This document shows, one piece after another, positions 61,628 to 64,000 of a stretch of 64,000 bases of DNA (positions are counted from its first letter, which is position 1; each line of letters begins with the position of its first letter). Origin of the DNA: Achromobacter spanius (GTDB taxonomy: Bacteria > Pseudomonadota > Gammaproteobacteria > Burkholderiales > Burkholderiaceae_B); assembly GCF_029637605.1 (NCBI RefSeq), contig NZ_CP121261.1, positions 5,022,001 to 5,086,000 of the forward strand, written 5' to 3'. The position numbers and the translations under genes were made by a program. The notes beneath the pieces were generated by a model. The model saw nothing but the letters and a program-made list of their open reading frames with translations, was not told the origin of the DNA and did not search any database.

Positions 61628-62971
61628 ATGTCTTACACCGACCAACAACTGGCCGCGATGGTGCGTGGCGACAGCGTGCATCGCGGCGTCTACACCGACC
61701 CGGCCATCTTCGACCTGGAAATGCAGCGCATCTATGGCCGCGCCTGGATCTACGTGGGCCATGAAAGCCAGGTGCCCAAGACGGGTGACTATCACACCAC
61801 CCGCGTGGGCGACCAGGACGTGCTGATGGTGCGCGCGTCCGACGGCCGCGTGCACGTGCTGTACAACCGCTGCCCGCACAAGGGCGCCAAGGTGGTGGCG
61901 GATGGCGAAGGCTGCGTGGGCAAGTTCTTCCGCTGCCCGTATCACGCCTGGACCTTCAAGCTGGATGGCAGCCATCTGGGCGTGCCGCTCAAGCAGGGCC
62001 TGGAAGGCACGTCGTATGACCCCACCGACCCGAGTTTTTCGATGCGCCGGCTGGCGCGCGTGGAAAGCTATCGCGGTTTTGTGTTCGCCAGCCAGGCCAA
62101 GGCAGGCCCGGCGCTGGTCGACTTCCTGGGCGGCGTGCGCTCGTCCATCGACAACCTGTGCGACCGCTCGCCGGTGGGCGAAGTGGAAGTGGCGGGCGGT
62201 ATCTTCCGCGTGATGCAACGGTCGAACTGGAAGGTGTTCTACGAGAACCTGCACGACACGATGCACGCCCGCGTCACGCATGAATCGTCCTACGCCGCCG
62301 CGCGCGATGAAGCCAAGGAAATGGGCGAAATGCCGCTTGAGCTGCACATCATGGACGGCAACGGCGAGCCCTACGAATTCTGGGAAAAGCTGGAGCTGCG
62401 CGCCTACGAAAACGGCCACGGCTATATGGAAGGCATTTTCAACCCGGGCGCCGCCGAACGCGACCCCGTCTCGCGCGCGCACTTTGAAACGCTGGCCGCC
62501 GCCTACGGCGAGGAACGCGCCCGCGAGATCCTGGGCATGAACCGCCACAACACGGTCATCTATGGCAGCGGTTCGCCGCATACGGTGTTCCAGCAGTTCC
62601 GCGTGATCCGCCCGATTGCCGTGGATCGCACGCTGATCGAGATCCAGACCTTTCGCTGCAAGGGCGCGCCCGACGGCGTGTTCAAGCGCGCGATGCTGTA
62701 TGCCAACGTCATCAACTCGCCGTCGTCCAACGTCATGCCTGACGACATCGAGCTCTACAACCGCTGCCAGGAAGGCAACGCCACGCGCGGCGGCGAATGG
62801 GTCAGCATGCACCGCTACCATGGCAGTGACCGCAGCGACGCGGACGGCATGGTGTCCGTCAACGGCACCAGCGAACTGCCCATGCGCAACCAGTTCCACG
62901 CATGGAAGACCTATATGGAAGCCGGCGCGGCGTCGAACGCGCCCGCCACGGGAGAAGGCGCATGCTGCTAG
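61628..62971 (+). CDS. Rieske aromatic-ring-hydroxylating dioxygenase, alpha subunit
   Basis: Catalytic subunit, 447 residues, AGGAGCACCCC before the ATG. The Rieske [2Fe-2S] site is CPHKGA ... CPYHAW (about residues 83-108). The mononuclear iron site is NWKVFYENLHDTMHARVTH (about 200-218), with a third ligand Asp likely in VMPDDIELYNRC. Adds both atoms of O2 to an aromatic ring, with electrons from a reductase not encoded in the visible part. It overlaps the beta subunit gene by 10 bp. The neighbouring AraC regulator fits benzoate-, anthranilate- or salicylate-type substrates; the exact one cannot be read. Confidence 0.93.
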   Translation: MSYTDQQLAAMVRGDSVHRGVYTDPAIFDLEMQRIYGRAWIYVGHESQVPKTGDYHTTRVGDQDVLMVRASDGRVHVLYNRCPHKGAKVVADGEGCVGKFFRCPYHAWTFKLDGSHLGVPLKQGLEGTSYDPTDPSFSMRRLARVESYRGFVFASQAKAGPALVDFLGGVRSSIDNLCDRSPVGEVEVAGGIFRVMQRSNWKVFYENLHDTMHARVTHESSYAAARDEAKEMGEMPLELHIMDGNGEPYEFWEKLELRAYENGHGYMEGIFNPGAAERDPVSRAHFETLAAAYGEERAREILGMNRHNTVIYGSGSPHTVFQQFRVIRPIAVDRTLIEIQTFRCKGAPDGVFKRAMLYANVINSPSSNVMPDDIELYNRCQEGNATRGGEWVSMHRYHGSDRSDADGMVSVNGTSELPMRNQFHAWKTYMEAGAASNAPATGEGACC

Positions 62972-63495
62972 ACCTGGATTTCGATGTCGGTACCCTGGAG
63001 CTGTCGCCTGCCGATGTGCCCGCCGACGCCTACCACCGCATTGCGCAATTCCTGTACCGCGAGGCGCGGTTGCTGGACGAGCGACGCTATGACGATTGGC
63101 AGGCGCTGTGGACGCAGGACGGCATGTACTGGATGCCGCGCGTGCACGGCCAGCAAAGCCCGTACGACCATATTTCGCTGTTCTGGGAAGACCGCATGCT
63201 GCGCGATGTACGCATCCGCCGCCTGGAACACCCGCGCAATTGGTCGCAGCAGCCGCCCACGCGCAGCGTCCGCCTGGTGGGCGGCGTGCAGGTGGAAGGC
63301 GTGGACGCGGGTGGCAACCTGGTGGTGCATTCCGCGTTCCAGATGACCGAATGGCGCAAGCGCCAACCTCGCCAACTGGCCGGCCGCTACACGCACAAGC
63401 TGGCGGCCGATGGCGATAGCTGGCGCATCCGCATGAAGCGCGTCGACCTCGTCAATTGCGACGACGTGCACGACGTGTTCGAGGTGTTCGTCTGA
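62962..63495 (+). CDS. Rieske aromatic-ring-hydroxylating dioxygenase, beta subunit
   Basis: Small structural subunit of NTF2-like fold, 177 residues from ATG 62962, which lies inside the alpha gene with GGAGAAGG as ribosome binding site. Typical segments are FLYREARLLDERRYDDWQAL, YWMPRVHGQQ and SWRIRMKRVDLVNCDD. It shares its last base with the next ATG (TGATG), so alpha, beta and the isochorismatase-like gene are translationally coupled. Confidence 0.93.
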   Translation: MLLDLDFDVGTLELSPADVPADAYHRIAQFLYREARLLDERRYDDWQALWTQDGMYWMPRVHGQQSPYDHISLFWEDRMLRDVRIRRLEHPRNWSQQPPTRSVRLVGGVQVEGVDAGGNLVVHSAFQMTEWRKRQPRQLAGRYTHKLAADGDSWRIRMKRVDLVNCDDVHDVFEVFV

Positions 63496-64000
63496 TGACG
63501 ACGGACACCGCGGTGCTGGCGCTGCACTATCAGAACGACGTGCTGCATCCCGACGGCAAGATCCGCGTCGGGCTGGATGCCGACAAGGGCGCGCGCCAGC
63601 GTCTGCTGGACAACGCCGCCGCCTTGCTGGACGCGGCGCGTGCGCAGGCGATGCCCATCGTGCATGTGCGCATCGCCTTCCGCCCGGACTACGCCGACCT
63701 GCTGCCCAACTGCGCCATCTTTCGCAACGTGGCCGCCATTGGCGCGGTGCCAGAAGGTCAGTGGGGCAGCGAGTTCTATGACGGCCTGCAGCCCTTGGCC
63801 GGCAGCCCGCGCGAGTTCATCGTGAAGCACACCCGCATCAGCGCGTTCTACGGCACGCCGCTGGAAGAAACACTGCGCGTGATTGGCGCGCGCCGGCTGG
63901 TGGTGGCGGGCGTGGCCACGCATTCCGTGGTGGAAGGCACGGTGCGCCATGCCGCCGACATTGGTTTTGACGTGATGGTGGCCGAAGACGCCTGCGCGGC
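63495..64000 (+). CDS. Isochorismatase-like protein with altered catalytic triad (3' end outside window)
   Basis: The first 168 residues of an isochorismatase/cysteine-hydrolase fold protein are visible; the frame is open at the window edge. The conserved blocks are ALHYQNDVLHP, FIVKHTRISAFYGTPLE and VAGVATHSVVEGTVRHAAD. In active cysteine hydrolases the first block holds Asp (IDMQNDF) and the third holds Cys (TDVCVEGT). Here they are His and Val, and only the Lys in VKHTRIS is kept. Hydrolase activity by the usual mechanism is therefore doubtful. It is coupled to the Rieske subunit genes, so a role in that pathway is likely, but its reaction is unknown. Confidence 0.85.
   Translation, partial: MTTDTAVLALHYQNDVLHPDGKIRVGLDADKGARQRLLDNAAALLDAARAQAMPIVHVRIAFRPDYADLLPNCAIFRNVAAIGAVPEGQWGSEFYDGLQPLAGSPREFIVKHTRISAFYGTPLEETLRVIGARRLVVAGVATHSVVEGTVRHAADIGFDVMVAEDACA

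Noticed and set aside
60173..62899. A 908-codon open frame on the minus strand across the hydrolase and Rieske genes.
   Set aside because: It is antisense to two genes with intact catalytic motifs, is Ala/Arg/His/Val-rich without domain features, and is a known effect of high G+C at third positions.

Overview
The window is high-G+C chromosomal DNA of a betaproteobacterium, most likely Alcaligenaceae (Achromobacter/Bordetella group). The pointers are a Bug-type tricarboxylate-transporter binding protein, the DUF3460-scpA-panC order, a MutT/ThiE fusion beside a DUF815 ATPase and argJ, and a 2-aminobenzoyl-CoA monooxygenase/reductase operon. The assignment is by recognition of families, not by any search. 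No rRNA, tRNA, prophage, CRISPR or complete insertion sequence was seen.

Layout. 0-2.6 kb: C-terminal part of an indolepyruvate ferredoxin oxidoreductase. 2.6-3.3 kb: first array of a palindromic repeat family. 3.3-6.2 kb (-): MFS exporter gene overlapping glpK. 6.3-12.3 kb: mostly housekeeping genes (DUF3460, scpA, panC, an orphan LuxR-type HTH, an NlpE-like lipoprotein, pilD, coaE, zapD). 12.3-12.8 kb: more repeats and a C-rich 15-bp minisatellite. 12.9-21.9 kb: a four-gene RND efflux operon of MdtABC/MuxABC-OpmB type. 22.0-32.1 kb: a catabolic island with a Bug binding protein (+) and an eight-gene operon (-) for a CUT1-type ABC importer, an unknown protein, a TetR regulator, an N-acyl-D-amino-acid deacylase and a DadA-like oxidase. 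32.3-37.6 kb (-): Nudix/ThiE fusion, DUF815 ATPase, repeats, argJ, a membrane protein and a MarR regulator. 37.9-42.6 kb: a Liv-type ABC transporter. 42.8-49.2 kb: siaABCD plus a PAS-GAF-GGDEF-EAL gene (c-di-GMP signalling). 49.2-49.8 kb: the largest repeat array. 50.0-57.8 kb: an operon for CoA-dependent aerobic 2-aminobenzoate-type degradation. 57.9-64.0 kb: an AraC regulator divergent from a binding protein, a dienelactone hydrolase fusion, a two-subunit Rieske dioxygenase and an isochorismatase-like gene cut by the window edge.

Main observations. (1) Two nearly identical palindromic operators (GTGAC-N6-GTCAC, 16 of 20 positions identical in transcription orientation) sit at the two outer promoters of the 22-32 kb island, so the island looks like one regulon with its own TetR protein. 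(2) A second shared motif (16 of 19 positions identical) lies in the marR/liv-transporter intergenic region and on the -10 of the aminobenzoyl-CoA operon, linking transport to catabolism across the intervening sia operon. (3) About 20 copies of a GATGGGT...ACCCATC palindrome lie in four arrays, nearly always right at gene 3' ends. In three genes (glpK, zapD, the EAL gene) the stop codon itself is formed by the repeat edge. (4) Several catabolic proteins have altered active sites: a Rid protein without its arginine, and an isochorismatase-like protein without Asp and Cys. One, a dienelactone hydrolase, carries an extra NTF2/SnoaL-like domain.
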